Below, piece by piece: positions 47,736 to 56,437 of a stretch of DNA of 64,000 bases (positions are counted from its first letter, which is position 1; every line of letters begins with the position of its first letter). Position numbers and translations under genes: made by a program. Below the pieces are notes generated by a model that had not been told where the DNA came from, searched no databases, and saw nothing but the letters and a program-made list of their open reading frames with translations. The stretch is from Nakamurella lactea DSM 19367. Its GTDB lineage: Bacteria > Actinomycetota > Actinomycetes > Mycobacteriales > Nakamurellaceae. The stretch is from positions 41,783-105,782 of the forward strand of contig NZ_AUFT01000021.1 of assembly GCF_000426645.1 (NCBI RefSeq), written 5' to 3'.

Positions 47736-49157
47736 TCAGCCGGTCGTCACCAGGTAGTCGGTCAACAGACCGGCCAGATCCGGCGGCACCTTGGCCTGCA
47801 GCCTGGTGCCGTCGGCACCGTGCTGCTCGTGCAGCACCGTGCCCTCGGCATGCACCCGGGAGACCAGGGCGCCCTCGGTGAACGGGACGACCACCTCGAG
47901 CGTCACCGCCGGATCGGGCAACCGGGCGGCGATCACCCGCCGCAGTTCGTCGATACCGGCGCCGGTCCGGGCGGACACGAAGATCGCTCCCGGCAGCAGA
48001 TGCCGCAGCCGGGCCAGACCCACCTCGTCGGCGGCGTCGATCTTGTTCACCACCAGGATCTCCGGAACGGTCGCCGCGTCGATCTCGGTGAGCACCTCGC
48101 GCACCGCGGTCACCTGGTCCTCCGGCGCCGGATCGGATCCGTCGATCACGTGCAGCACCAGGTCGGAGTCGCCGATCTCCTCGAGCGTCGAGCGGAACGA
48201 CTCCACCAGTTGGTGCGGCAGGTGCCGGACGAACCCGACGGTGTCGGTCAGGGTGAACAGCCGACCGTCCTCGGTGTGGCTGCGCCTGGTGGTCGGATCG
48301 AGGGTGGCGAACAGCGCGTCCTCGACCAGCACCCCGGCGCTGGTCAGCCGGTTCAGCAACGATGATTTGCCGGCGTTGGTGTACCCGGTGATGGCCACCG
48401 CGGGCACCGCCTTGGCCCGCCGCTGGGAGCGCTTGGTGTCGCGGATCTTGCGCATCGCCGTCAGCTCGGTCCGCAGCAGCGAGATGCGGCGGTGGATGCG
48501 TCTGCGGTCCAGTTCCAGTTTGGTCTCGCCAGGGCCACGGGAACCCATGCCCGCTCCGGCGGCGACCCGGCCGCCCTGCTGACGGGACAGTGCCTCACCC
48601 CAGCCGCGCAATCGCGGCAACAGATAGTTGAGCTGGGCCAGCTCGACCTGCGCCTTGCCCTCCTTGGACCGGGCGTGCTGGGCGAAGATGTCAAGGATGA
48701 GCGCGGTCCGATCGACCACCTTCACCTTCAGCCGCTGCTCCAGGTTCCGTAGCTGACCCGGCGACAGCTCACCGTCGGCGACCACCGTGTCGGCGCCGGT
48801 GCTGGCCACGATCTCGGCCAGCTCAGCGACCTTGCCCGAACCGATGTAGGTGGACGCGTCGGGGTGGCGGCGGCGCTGGACCACCGCGTCCAGGATCACC
48901 GAACCGGCTGTTTCGGCCAGCCGGGACAGTTCGGCCATCGACGCCTGAGCGTCGGCCGCGCTGCCATCGGTCCAGATGCCCACCAGCACCACTCGCTCCA
49001 GCTGGAGTTCGCGGTACTCGACCTCGGTGATGTCGGTGAGCTGGGTGGACAGCCCGGCGATCCGGCGGAGCGCGGCGCGTTCCGCGAGTTCTTCGTCGCC
49101 CCGGGTCAGTGCCATCGCCTCGTCGGCGTTCGGGGTCTGGATGTCGGTGTTCGTCAT
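47736..49157 (-). CDS. hflX: Ribosome-associated GTPase HflX
   Basis: HflX binds the 50S subunit and splits or rescues stalled ribosomes. The 473-residue protein has the N-terminal HflX domain (QRRRHPDASTYIGSGKVAEL), a coiled linker (GSRGPGETKLELDRRRIHRRI) and a GTPase domain with G1 GYTNAGKSSLLN, G3 DTVGFVRHLPHQLV and G4 NKID. The C-terminal domain follows. It belongs to the conserved hflX-dapF-miaA block, though two genes separate it from dapF here. Confidence 0.96.
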   Translation of the reverse strand: MTNTDIQTPNADEAMALTRGDEELAERAALRRIAGLSTQLTDITEVEYRELQLERVVLVGIWTDGSAADAQASMAELSRLAETAGSVILDAVVQRRRHPDASTYIGSGKVAELAEIVASTGADTVVADGELSPGQLRNLEQRLKVKVVDRTALILDIFAQHARSKEGKAQVELAQLNYLLPRLRGWGEALSRQQGGRVAAGAGMGSRGPGETKLELDRRRIHRRISLLRTELTAMRKIRDTKRSQRRAKAVPAVAITGYTNAGKSSLLNRLTSAGVLVEDALFATLDPTTRRSHTEDGRLFTLTDTVGFVRHLPHQLVESFRSTLEEIGDSDLVLHVIDGSDPAPEDQVTAVREVLTEIDAATVPEILVVNKIDAADEVGLARLRHLLPGAIFVSARTGAGIDELRRVIAARLPDPAVTLEVVVPFTEGALVSRVHAEGTVLHEQHGADGTRLQAKVPPDLAGLLTDYLVTTG

Positions 49158-49248
49158 TCTGCTTACCAGAGTGCCACGTCGGGCCCAGGACTTTTCGCCG
49201 ATGGCCGGCCGAGCACGTTCCGGCGACGGTGCCGGCTGCGCCGCGAGC

Positions 49249-49830
49249 TCAGCGCGGTTCGGGGTGGAACGCCAGGAACATCGAGATGCGCTGTCCGTCC
49301 GGGTCGTGCGGCAGCGCCGCGTATTCCCGCAGCACCTGGTTGAGCCTGGACCGCAGCTCGTCCAACCGCTCCGGGGACAGCTGCAGCCCGAGCCGCGAGA
49401 TCTCCACCCGCTCTGCAGGGACCTCGGCCACCTCGTCGAAGAAGGTCCGCAACATCGTGTTGCCGCCCAGCTCCGGGCCGGTGTCCAGATTCCACGACTT
49501 CCCGGTCGCCCGGTAGGGCACCTCGCGCGAGCCGCGCGGACCTGGCCTGGTCTGCTCGGCCGCGAGAAAGCCTTGCGACACCAAGGTTCTCACATGGTGC
49601 AACACGCTGGCCGGATTGCGATCGAGCCGCTCGGCGATCTGTTTGTTCGTCAGCGGCTCGTACAGGCACAGCCGCAGGATGCGCAGCCGGACCACACTGG
49701 CCAGCGCCTTCCGCTCGGCGTCGGTCGCCCGCCGCCGGACCCGACCGGCCGGCGAGGTCGGCTCGACCGGCCGCCCGGCAAAGGTCAGTCCGTCGCCGTA
49801 CTCCGGATCGGGCTGCGCAGCAGGGCACAT
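49249..49830 (-). CDS. ArsR-type winged-helix transcriptional regulator
   Basis: This 193-residue protein has an N-terminal winged helix (LASVVRLRILRLCLYEPLTNKQIAERLDRNPASVLHHVRTL) and a C-terminal half with ERLDELRSRLNQVLREYA helices. No metal-binding Cys pair of ArsR/SmtB is present, so it is more likely a drug- or metabolite-responsive member. The ATG at 49830 follows GGTGAG. It is divergent from an MFS exporter gene across 81 bp that contains an inverted repeat, a classic regulator-target arrangement. Confidence 0.85.
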   Translation of the reverse strand: MCPAAQPDPEYGDGLTFAGRPVEPTSPAGRVRRRATDAERKALASVVRLRILRLCLYEPLTNKQIAERLDRNPASVLHHVRTLVSQGFLAAEQTRPGPRGSREVPYRATGKSWNLDTGPELGGNTMLRTFFDEVAEVPAERVEISRLGLQLSPERLDELRSRLNQVLREYAALPHDPDGQRISMFLAFHPEPR

Positions 49831-49870
49831 ACGCTCACCATAGGCGGCGCGCGGCCGATTCGACCCGGTT

Positions 49871-49894
49871 ACTGATTGAATTCTCCCAATCGGT
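49871..49894. promoter_or_regulatory. Candidate operator between regulator and MFS genes
   Basis: ACTGATTG (49871-49878) and CAATCGGT (49887-49894) form an inverted repeat with 7 of 8 matching positions and an eight-base AT-rich spacer (AATTCTCC). It ends 17 bp before the GTG of the MFS gene, so binding there would block its transcription or translation start. Confidence 0.55.
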
Positions 49895-49911
49895 GATGCA
49901 CACTGATCCGC

Positions 49912-51282
49912 GTGACCGACCAGACCGGGACAGCCCAGCGTCGCAGCCTGTTCCACCACCACGACTTCCGCTGGCTGTGGATCGGCGATACCGCCAGCCA
50001 ACTCGGCGCCGCGTTCGGGGCGTTGGCCGTCCCCTACCTGGCCGTCACCGCCCTGGGCGCCAGCGAGTTCCAGATGGGTCTGCTCGGCACCCTCACCACG
50101 CTCGGGTTCCTGATCATCGGGCTGCCCTCCGGCGCGCTCATCGACCGCTGGCGCAAGCGCAACATCATGATCATCGCCGACCTCGGCCGGGCGGCGCTGC
50201 TGCTCACCCTGCCGGTCGCCTGGTGGGCCGGCTGGTTGACCTTCGCCCAACTGGCGGTGGTCGCCACCATCGTCGGCATGCTGCAGGTGTTCTTCGACGT
50301 GTCGTACCAGAGCTATCTGCCGACCCTGGTGCACAGCGACCAGGTGGTCGAGGGCAACGCCAAACTACAGGCGTCACAATCGGTCTCACAGGCCGTCGGA
50401 CCCGCACTCGGCGGACTGCTGATCAAACTTGCCGGCGCCGTCTGGTCGATCGGTATCAATGCCGTCGGCTACCTGATCTCGGCCGTCACGCTGTTACGGA
50501 TCCGGCACCGCGAGACCCCGCCGACGCCGGCCGAACGGCAGCCGCTGGTCACCGAGATCGCCGAGGGCCTGAAGTTCGTGGTCGGCCATCCGCTGCTGAA
50601 ACGGCTCATCGCCTGCACCGGGATCGGCAACCTGTTCAATTCCATCGGCCAGGTGCTGATCGTCTTCTACATGGTCCAGCTGCTGCACCTGTCCGCACTG
50701 ACCATCGGCATCATCGACTCGGTGGCCGCGGTCGGCGGGCTGGCCGGCGCCCTGGTGATCACCAAGCTGGCCAAGACGATCGGCGAGGGCCCGAGCATCA
50801 TCCTGACCGCGTTCACCATGGTGCTGTTCAGCTTCAGTTGGGTGCTCGCGTGGTACCTGCCGGCGACGCCGGTGCTGCTGATCACCCAGCCGCTGATGAT
50901 GGCCAGCCTGGTCGCCTACAACATCGCGACCGTCAGCTTCCGGCAGCGGCTGTGCCCGCCGAAGCTGCTCGGCCGGATGAACGCCTCGGCCCGTTTCCTG
51001 GTCTGGGGAACCATGCCGATCGGCTCCTTCATCGGCGGCGTGCTCGGGCACCGGCTGGGCACCGTTCCGACCCTCTGGATCGCCGCGGCCGGTGGCGCAC
51101 TGTGCCTGCTGCCGTTGGTGTTCTCACCGTTGTGGACGCTTCGGACCTTGCCCAAACACACCGAGGACCCGGAGGGCGACAAGCTGACGGAGCTGACGGA
51201 ATTGACGGAGGCCGCGCCCGGCGGGCTCACCACCGAGAGCCCGGTCGACGTCGGCGGGCCGGACCACTCGGGTCGGGGCTGA
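49912..51282 (+). CDS. MFS transporter (MFS_3/enterobactin-exporter-like)
   Basis: This 456-residue protein has about 12 membrane segments and the DHA3-like start FRWLWIGDTASQLGAAFGALAVPYLAV. GLPSGALIDRWRKRNIMI is the loop 2-3 signature of MFS, and NAKLQASQSVSQAVGPALGG is characteristic of the MFS_3 group. It probably exports a drug or a small metabolite by proton antiport. The GTG start lies just after the inverted repeat shared with the divergent regulator. It converges with dapF across 10 bp. Confidence 0.88.
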   Translation: MTDQTGTAQRRSLFHHHDFRWLWIGDTASQLGAAFGALAVPYLAVTALGASEFQMGLLGTLTTLGFLIIGLPSGALIDRWRKRNIMIIADLGRAALLLTLPVAWWAGWLTFAQLAVVATIVGMLQVFFDVSYQSYLPTLVHSDQVVEGNAKLQASQSVSQAVGPALGGLLIKLAGAVWSIGINAVGYLISAVTLLRIRHRETPPTPAERQPLVTEIAEGLKFVVGHPLLKRLIACTGIGNLFNSIGQVLIVFYMVQLLHLSALTIGIIDSVAAVGGLAGALVITKLAKTIGEGPSIILTAFTMVLFSFSWVLAWYLPATPVLLITQPLMMASLVAYNIATVSFRQRLCPPKLLGRMNASARFLVWGTMPIGSFIGGVLGHRLGTVPTLWIAAAGGALCLLPLVFSPLWTLRTLPKHTEDPEGDKLTELTELTEAAPGGLTTESPVDVGGPDHSGRG

Positions 51283-51292
51283 CGGGCTGACG

Positions 51293-52108
51293 TCAGCCGG
51301 CCAGTACCGCCGGATTGAGGGTTCCGCTGTAGACCAGCACGGCCGGCCCGGTGAGATCCGCACCGTCCGCGCCGACCCGCACCTGTACCCGGCCGCCGGG
51401 CACCGTCACCGCCACCGTGCCCTCCGACAATCCCTGCGCGGCAAGGTGTACGGCAGCGGCCGCCACCGTACCGGTGCCACACGAGCAGGTCTCGCCGCTG
51501 CCCCGCTCGTACACCCGCATGGTCACCGCATCCGGTCCGTCCGGCCGGACGAATTCGATGTTCACCCCGTGCGGGAAGGCCGCCGCGTCGTACCCGGGTG
51601 CCTCCCGCAGATCCAGCTCGGCCGGGTCACCGTCGATCAGGCAGACCAGATGCGGATTGCCAACATCGGCGGCGCGGCCGGACAGCTCCCGGCCGGCGAC
51701 GACCGCGGAGGAGGCCCCGCCGAGCGTCACCGGTCCCATCCCGATCCGGACGTCACCGGTGACATCGAGGTCGGCGGTCCGCACCCCGCCCCTGGTGTCG
51801 AACTCGATCCGGCCGGCGGGCGTCCAGCCGGCGTCCACCAGGAACCGGGCGAAGACCCTGGCCCCGTTCCCGCACATCTCGGCGAGTGACCCGTCGGCGT
51901 TGCGGTAGTCCATGAAGTAGCGCCCGTCCTGCCCGGGGGTCACCCGGATCACTCCGTCGGCCCCGATCCCGGCCCGGCGATCGCAGATCAGCCTGGCGCG
52001 CTCGGCGGTCAGCTCGAACTCGCCCCGCGGGTCGGGCACCAGCACGAAGTCGTTCTCGGTGCCGTGCCCCTTCACGAAGCTCGGACCGACCTGCTCTGCG
52101 CTACTCAC
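51293..52108 (-). CDS. dapF: Diaminopimelate epimerase DapF
   Basis: DapF converts LL- to meso-diaminopimelate for lysine and cell-wall synthesis. The 271-residue protein has the start FVKGHGTENDFVLV and the catalytic cysteines Cys79 (EMCGNGARVFAR) and Cys210 (GETCSCGTG). GIGADGVIRV and ADVGNPHLVC fit the family. It complements the meso-DAP-type MurE of this window. The start is a GTG, 81 bp downstream of miaA. Confidence 0.96.
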   Translation of the reverse strand: MSSAEQVGPSFVKGHGTENDFVLVPDPRGEFELTAERARLICDRRAGIGADGVIRVTPGQDGRYFMDYRNADGSLAEMCGNGARVFARFLVDAGWTPAGRIEFDTRGGVRTADLDVTGDVRIGMGPVTLGGASSAVVAGRELSGRAADVGNPHLVCLIDGDPAELDLREAPGYDAAAFPHGVNIEFVRPDGPDAVTMRVYERGSGETCSCGTGTVAAAAVHLAAQGLSEGTVAVTVPGGRVQVRVGADGADLTGPAVLVYSGTLNPAVLAG

Positions 52109-52189
52109 GAGGACACCCCCCTCGTCCCTCGGGGGCTGCCTTCGTTCAGTGCCGATGGTTCGTTCGCCAGCTCGCTCACGCCGATCAGG

Positions 52190-53122
52190 CTACGGGTGCC
52201 CTTCGATCCTGCTGCCGACCAGGGCGAGCGCGGCGTCCAGCAGCGCCGGGTCGGTGGCATCCAGGTCGTGCCGGCGGGCGTCGCGGCGAAACCAGGATCG
52301 CTGCCGGCGGACGAATCGCCGGGTCGCGGTGACGGTATCCGTCGTCGCGTCCGGCAGCGCGCGGATGCCGTCGACCACCTCGATGAGCTGGGCGTAGCCC
52401 AGCGCCCGGCGGGCGGTGCTGCCCTGCCGCAGACCTCGTCCGATCAGCCCGGTCACCTCGTCCAGGAAGCCGGCCGCCAGCATGGCGTCGACCCGCTCGG
52501 CCAGCCGCCGGTCGAGCTGCTCGGTGGGCCGGTCCAGGGTGAGGATCACCGCGTCGTAACGGGCCGGCCCTGGCACCGGCATGGTGGCGGTGAATGGTTG
52601 CCCGGTGATTTCGATGACCTCCAGTGCCCTGGCGATCCGCCGGCCGTTGCCGGGCTGGATCGCGGCCGCCGCCGCCGGGTCGACTGCCGCCAGTTCGGCG
52701 TGCAACGCCGCGGCGCCGCGCTCCTGCACCTGCTCCAGGAACTTCTCCCGGACCGCCGGATCCGTTCCGGGGAAAGCGATCTCGTCGATCACCGCCTGCA
52801 CGTACAGGCCCGACCCGCCGACCAGCACCGGCGTCCGGCCCGCGGTCAGCAGCCGCTCGATCTGCGCCCTCGCGGCCGCCTGGTAGACCGCGACGCTCGC
52901 CGTCTCGGTCACCTCGAGAACGTCCAGCAGATGGTGCTCGACACCGTGCCGCCGGGCCACCGGCACCTTGGCCGTGCCGATGTCCATACCCCGGTACAAC
53001 TGCATCGAGTCGGCGTTGATCACCTCGCCGTCCAGCCGCAGGGCGAGCTCGATCCCGAGCTCCGACTTGCCGGTGCCGGTGGGACCGCAGACGACGACCA
53101 GGCGGCCGGCCGCTCCGCTCAT
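52190..53122 (-). CDS. miaA: tRNA dimethylallyltransferase MiaA
   Basis: MiaA adds a dimethylallyl group to A37 of tRNAs reading UNN codons. The ATG at 53122 gives 310 residues and overlaps the preceding stop (ATGA); sequence upstream in that frame is a shadow. Motifs include the P-loop GPTGTGKS (13-20), NADSMQLYRGMDIGTAK and RPTEQLDRRLAERVDAML, with the RRQRSWFRRD tRNA-binding stretch near the end. Its product is the substrate of MiaB encoded at 61-63 kb. Confidence 0.96.
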   Translation of the reverse strand: MSGAAGRLVVVCGPTGTGKSELGIELALRLDGEVINADSMQLYRGMDIGTAKVPVARRHGVEHHLLDVLEVTETASVAVYQAAARAQIERLLTAGRTPVLVGGSGLYVQAVIDEIAFPGTDPAVREKFLEQVQERGAAALHAELAAVDPAAAAAIQPGNGRRIARALEVIEITGQPFTATMPVPGPARYDAVILTLDRPTEQLDRRLAERVDAMLAAGFLDEVTGLIGRGLRQGSTARRALGYAQLIEVVDGIRALPDATTDTVTATRRFVRRQRSWFRRDARRHDLDATDPALLDAALALVGSRIEGHP

Positions 53123-53883
53123 CGTCGCCAGCAGGCGACGTGGTAGCCGACCCCGTACGGGTGCCCGAAATACTCCGCCCGGACCGTCGAGGTGTTTCCG
53201 CTGAGCAGTTCGGCCAGCACCATCAACGAAGCCGGCGCGGTCGCTCCGAGCGAGCCGGCCAATTCGGCGTTCGCGGCACACCAGTGCCGCAGCTGCAGAG
53301 GCCCACCGTCGGCCGTCAGCGCGTCGTGCAGTGCTTCGTCGAACGATTCGGCCCTGGCATCCTCGGCGGCCGGTGCGTCGTCGCCGTGGCAGATTGCGCC
53401 ATCGGCGAGTACCACCACCCCGATCGGTTCGTCTTCGGTGATCAGGTGCCGGACGACGGTGGGCGAACGGTCCGGGAAGGAACCGTCGGCCCGGCGATGA
53501 ACGGGGCCGACTTCCAGCGCGTCCAGGCGTGGACCGCGCCCGAGCAGCGAACGGGCGATCCAGACTCCTGGTGCGAGGTCGACCGGCGAATCGCCTGATC
53601 GAACGGGGTCGGGATCGGGTGGCCCGGACAGCGGGGTGCTCCGACCGAAGGGAAGCCGGCCGGGATCGGCGCGCACGTTCGGTATCCAGCGCGCCGCGCG
53701 GCCCGGCGTCACCACCAGGAGCCGGCCCAGGTTGCCGATCGCCGCGTCGTTTGCGGCGATGACCACGTCGTCGAGCGCCCGTCGCACCCCGTCCACCAGA
53801 GGCTGCTGCTCGGCGGCCAGTGCCGGCGCCACCCCGGGGATCAGCAGCGGGGCAGCCGGGCAGAGAGCGGCGGCGACGATCAC
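53119..53883 (-). CDS. Class III extradiol-dioxygenase-like protein (Rv2728c-like)
   Basis: This 254-residue protein starts VIVAAALCPAAPLLIPGVAPALA and contains GVVVLADGAICHGDDAPAAEDARAESFDEALHDALTADG. The fold resembles LigB dioxygenases, but the usual His ligands are only partly recognisable, so catalysis is uncertain. Its position beside miaA is conserved in mycobacteria (Rv2728c, recalled). It starts at a GTG without a strong ribosome site and its stop overlaps the miaA start. Function unknown. Confidence 0.75.
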   Translation of the reverse strand: MIVAAALCPAAPLLIPGVAPALAAEQQPLVDGVRRALDDVVIAANDAAIGNLGRLLVVTPGRAARWIPNVRADPGRLPFGRSTPLSGPPDPDPVRSGDSPVDLAPGVWIARSLLGRGPRLDALEVGPVHRRADGSFPDRSPTVVRHLITEDEPIGVVVLADGAICHGDDAPAAEDARAESFDEALHDALTADGGPLQLRHWCAANAELAGSLGATAPASLMVLAELLSGNTSTVRAEYFGHPYGVGYHVACWRR

Positions 53884-54075
53884 AGCCGCAGAGTATCCGG
53901 CGCCCCGGCGTCGATCAGATCCCAGCACGGTTCCGGAGGCCGGTCTCGCCCGCGCGCGAAGAAGAAGGCACACTGAACTGTGCCGTCGGCCACAGGCCGA
54001 CCGCAGACGACCGGGGTGCCCCATGGGCACCCGGGGATCGCCCGATCCCCGACGAACGCAGGAAGGCCCGTTCCG

Positions 54076-56241
54076 ATGACCGAGGACATCTCCACCGGTA
54101 CCCCCACCGACTCGCAGACCAGCACTCCTGCTGCAGCAGCCCCGCCGGAGGCAATGAGCGTCCCCGGGCCGGTACCGGGTCCGGCGGTCCCTGATCCCGG
54201 CCCCGCCGGTCCGACGCCGACTCCGGACGTCCCGGTGCCCACCCCCGACCCGGCCGCACCGCCGGCCCCGCCCACGCCGGAGCCGCTGCGCCCCGAGCCC
54301 GACCCGGTGCCCGCGCCTTCGCCGGTGCCAACACCGTCGCCGGCGCCCGCGCCGTCGCCCTCGCCTGTCCCTGCACCGTCCCCCGCGCCTGCACCGTCTC
54401 CTGCGCCCGCACCACCCGTCCCCGAGCCGCTGCCGGCCCCCGAACCGACACCCGACCAGGCGTCGTCGGCCGATACCGGCTCGACCACCGGCGTGGCGCC
54501 GGAGGCACCCGCGCCAGGGTCGGCATCCGAACAGCAGCCGGCACCCGAGCCACAGCCGGCACCCGAACAGCAGCCGGCACCCGAACAGCAGCCGGCATCC
54601 GAACAGCAGCCGGCATCCGAACAGCAGCCGGGCGACCAGACCCCGACGCTGGCCGACGCCGGTCCGACATCGGCCGACGTCACCCCCGCACCGGCCGAGA
54701 CCGCCGAGACCGCCGCCGCACCTGCCGCACCCACCGAGACCACCGAGACCACCGAGACCACCGAGACCACCGAGACCACCGAGACCACCGAGACCACTGC
54801 CGCACCGGCAGGGACCGCGACCGCCGACGTGGCCGCGGACACCGCGCCGCCGAGCCCGGCCGCTCCGGCGGGCCAGGCGCAGGAGCGGCCGGGCGGCGGC
54901 CGCCAGCGGCCGGCCCGCCCGGGCGGCGGACGTCCCGGGCGACCGGGGGCCGGCCGGAGCCACCGTCCGGGTCACCCGTCGGCGGCGCCGAGCGCGACAT
55001 CGACCACCGTCGTCGAACCCACCGTCGAGCCGGTCGATCCGCACCAATGGGGCCGGATCGACGACGACGGCACCGTGTACGTCAAGACCACCGACGGCGA
55101 GCGTTCCGTCGGGGTCTGGCAAGCCGGTGACGCCGAGGCCGGCCTGGCCCATTACGGCCGGCGGTTCGACGACTTCTCCACCGAGATCGCGCTGCTGGAG
55201 GCCAGACTCGCCTCCGGCGCCGGCGACCCGAAGGCGAGCAAGGCCCAGGCGATCGCGCTGCGCGAGCAGGTGACCACGCTGTCCGCGGTCGGCGACCTGG
55301 ACTCGGCGGCCGCCCGGCTCGAAGTGGTCATCGGGGCCGCCGACCAGGCCATCGCCGGCGCCTCGCAGGCCCGGGCGCAGGCGCGGACCCGCGCGATCGC
55401 GGCCAAGGAGGCGCTGTGCGCCGAGGCCGAGGAACTCGCCGAGTCGACCCAGTGGAAATCGACCGGTGACCGGCTGAAGTCGATCGTCGACGAGTGGCGG
55501 CAGATCCACGGCATCGACCACAAGACCGACGACGTGCTGTGGAAGAGGTTCGCCAAGGCCCGGGACACCTTCTCCCGCCGCCGCGGGTCACACTTCGCCG
55601 AACTCGACAAGCAACGGGCCGCGGCCAAGGACGTCAAGGAGGAGCTGATCAAGCGCGCCGAGGCGCTCTCCGACTCCACCGAGTGGGGCGAGACCGCCGG
55701 CGCCTACCGCGATTTGATGACGGAGTGGAAGGCCGCCGGCCGCGCGCCGCGCGACGTCGAGGACTCGCTCTGGGAACGGTTCAGGGCCGCCCAGGAGCAG
55801 TTCTTCTCCCGGCGGAACCAGACCTTCTCCGAGCGTGACGCCGAGTTCGAGGCAAATGCCAAGACCAAGGAACAACTGCTGGCCGAGGCCGAGGGGATCA
55901 AGCCCGAGCAGGATCTGGAGGCCGCCCGGCGTGCGCTGCGCAGCATCCAGGAACGCTGGGAGGAGGCCGGAAAGGTTCCGCGGGAGCGCATCCGCGAGTT
56001 CGACTCCCGGCTCCGCGCCATCGAGGACCGGGTCCGCAAGGCCGAGGATTCGCACTGGAAGCGGACCGACCCCGAGACCCAAGCCAGGGTGGACCAGTTC
56101 CGCAGCCGGGTCGATCAGTTCCGCAGCCAGGCAGATCGGGCCAGGGCGGCCGGCAACGAGCGCAAGGCCAAGGAGGCGGAGGCACAGGCGGCGCAGTGGC
56201 AGGAGTGGCTGGCGGCCGCGGAGAACGCAGTCGACGGCTGA
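54076..56241 (+). CDS. DUF349 coiled-coil protein with long repetitive N-terminus
   Basis: This 721-residue protein has a disordered N-terminal part (about 1-310) of Pro/Ala-rich and Glu/Gln-rich repeats (EQQPA-type, then TTE repeats), a basic Gly/Arg bridge, and a helical C-terminal part with three DUF349 repeats (around WKSTGDRLKSIVDEWRQI, WGETAGAYRDLMTEWKAAG and LRSIQERWEEAGKVP). The function of DUF349 is unknown. The mycobacterial neighbour at this position is a shorter Ala/Arg-rich protein. The ATG follows GGAAGG and it is divergent from the dioxygenase-like gene. Confidence 0.88.
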   Translation: MTEDISTGTPTDSQTSTPAAAAPPEAMSVPGPVPGPAVPDPGPAGPTPTPDVPVPTPDPAAPPAPPTPEPLRPEPDPVPAPSPVPTPSPAPAPSPSPVPAPSPAPAPSPAPAPPVPEPLPAPEPTPDQASSADTGSTTGVAPEAPAPGSASEQQPAPEPQPAPEQQPAPEQQPASEQQPASEQQPGDQTPTLADAGPTSADVTPAPAETAETAAAPAAPTETTETTETTETTETTETTETTAAPAGTATADVAADTAPPSPAAPAGQAQERPGGGRQRPARPGGGRPGRPGAGRSHRPGHPSAAPSATSTTVVEPTVEPVDPHQWGRIDDDGTVYVKTTDGERSVGVWQAGDAEAGLAHYGRRFDDFSTEIALLEARLASGAGDPKASKAQAIALREQVTTLSAVGDLDSAAARLEVVIGAADQAIAGASQARAQARTRAIAAKEALCAEAEELAESTQWKSTGDRLKSIVDEWRQIHGIDHKTDDVLWKRFAKARDTFSRRRGSHFAELDKQRAAAKDVKEELIKRAEALSDSTEWGETAGAYRDLMTEWKAAGRAPRDVEDSLWERFRAAQEQFFSRRNQTFSERDAEFEANAKTKEQLLAEAEGIKPEQDLEAARRALRSIQERWEEAGKVPRERIREFDSRLRAIEDRVRKAEDSHWKRTDPETQARVDQFRSRVDQFRSQADRARAAGNERKAKEAEAQAAQWQEWLAAAENAVDG
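54529..54798 (+). repeat. Two in-frame repeat arrays in the DUF349 gene
   Basis: Five to six 18-bp units of gaacagcagccggcaccc type lie at 54529-54636 (encoding EQQPAP/EQQPAS). Seven 9-bp gagaccacc units lie at 54736-54798 (encoding ETT). All are in frame and nearly perfect, so length changes would not break the gene. Confidence 0.9.
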
Positions 56242-56261
56242 CCCCACCCGCTCAGAGATCC

Positions 56262-56299
56262 ACAACGGCACAGGCCCCGCCACGGGCCTGTGCCGTTGT
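56262..56299 (+). terminator. Hairpin terminator after the DUF349 gene
   Basis: ACAACGGCACAGGCCC (56262-56277) and GGGCCTGTGCCGTTGT (56284-56299) pair perfectly over 16 bp with a six-base loop. It starts 20 bp after the stop codon. No U-tract follows. Confidence 0.85.
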
Positions 56300-56320
56300 C
56301 CGTCCGGCTGCGGGTAGCTC

Positions 56321-56381
56321 TTGACACGGACCCTCCGGGACGGCCAGACTTCCGCCAGAAATCGTTATCTCGTTGGCGAGA
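56321..56381 (+). promoter_or_regulatory. Candidate promoter and operator of the DUF4185-ABC operon
   Basis: TTGACA (56321-56326) is followed after 18 bp by CAGACT (56345-56350), a plausible -10. Downstream TCTCG-TTGG-CGAGA (56368-56381) is a perfect short dyad that could bind a sugar-responsive repressor. Both lie between the terminator hairpin and the GTG at 56438. Confidence 0.45.
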
Positions 56382-56437
56382 GGCGGGAGGAGTGCGGAGA
56401 TGTTCGGTCATATCCTCCCGGTCCTGAAGGGCGGCGC

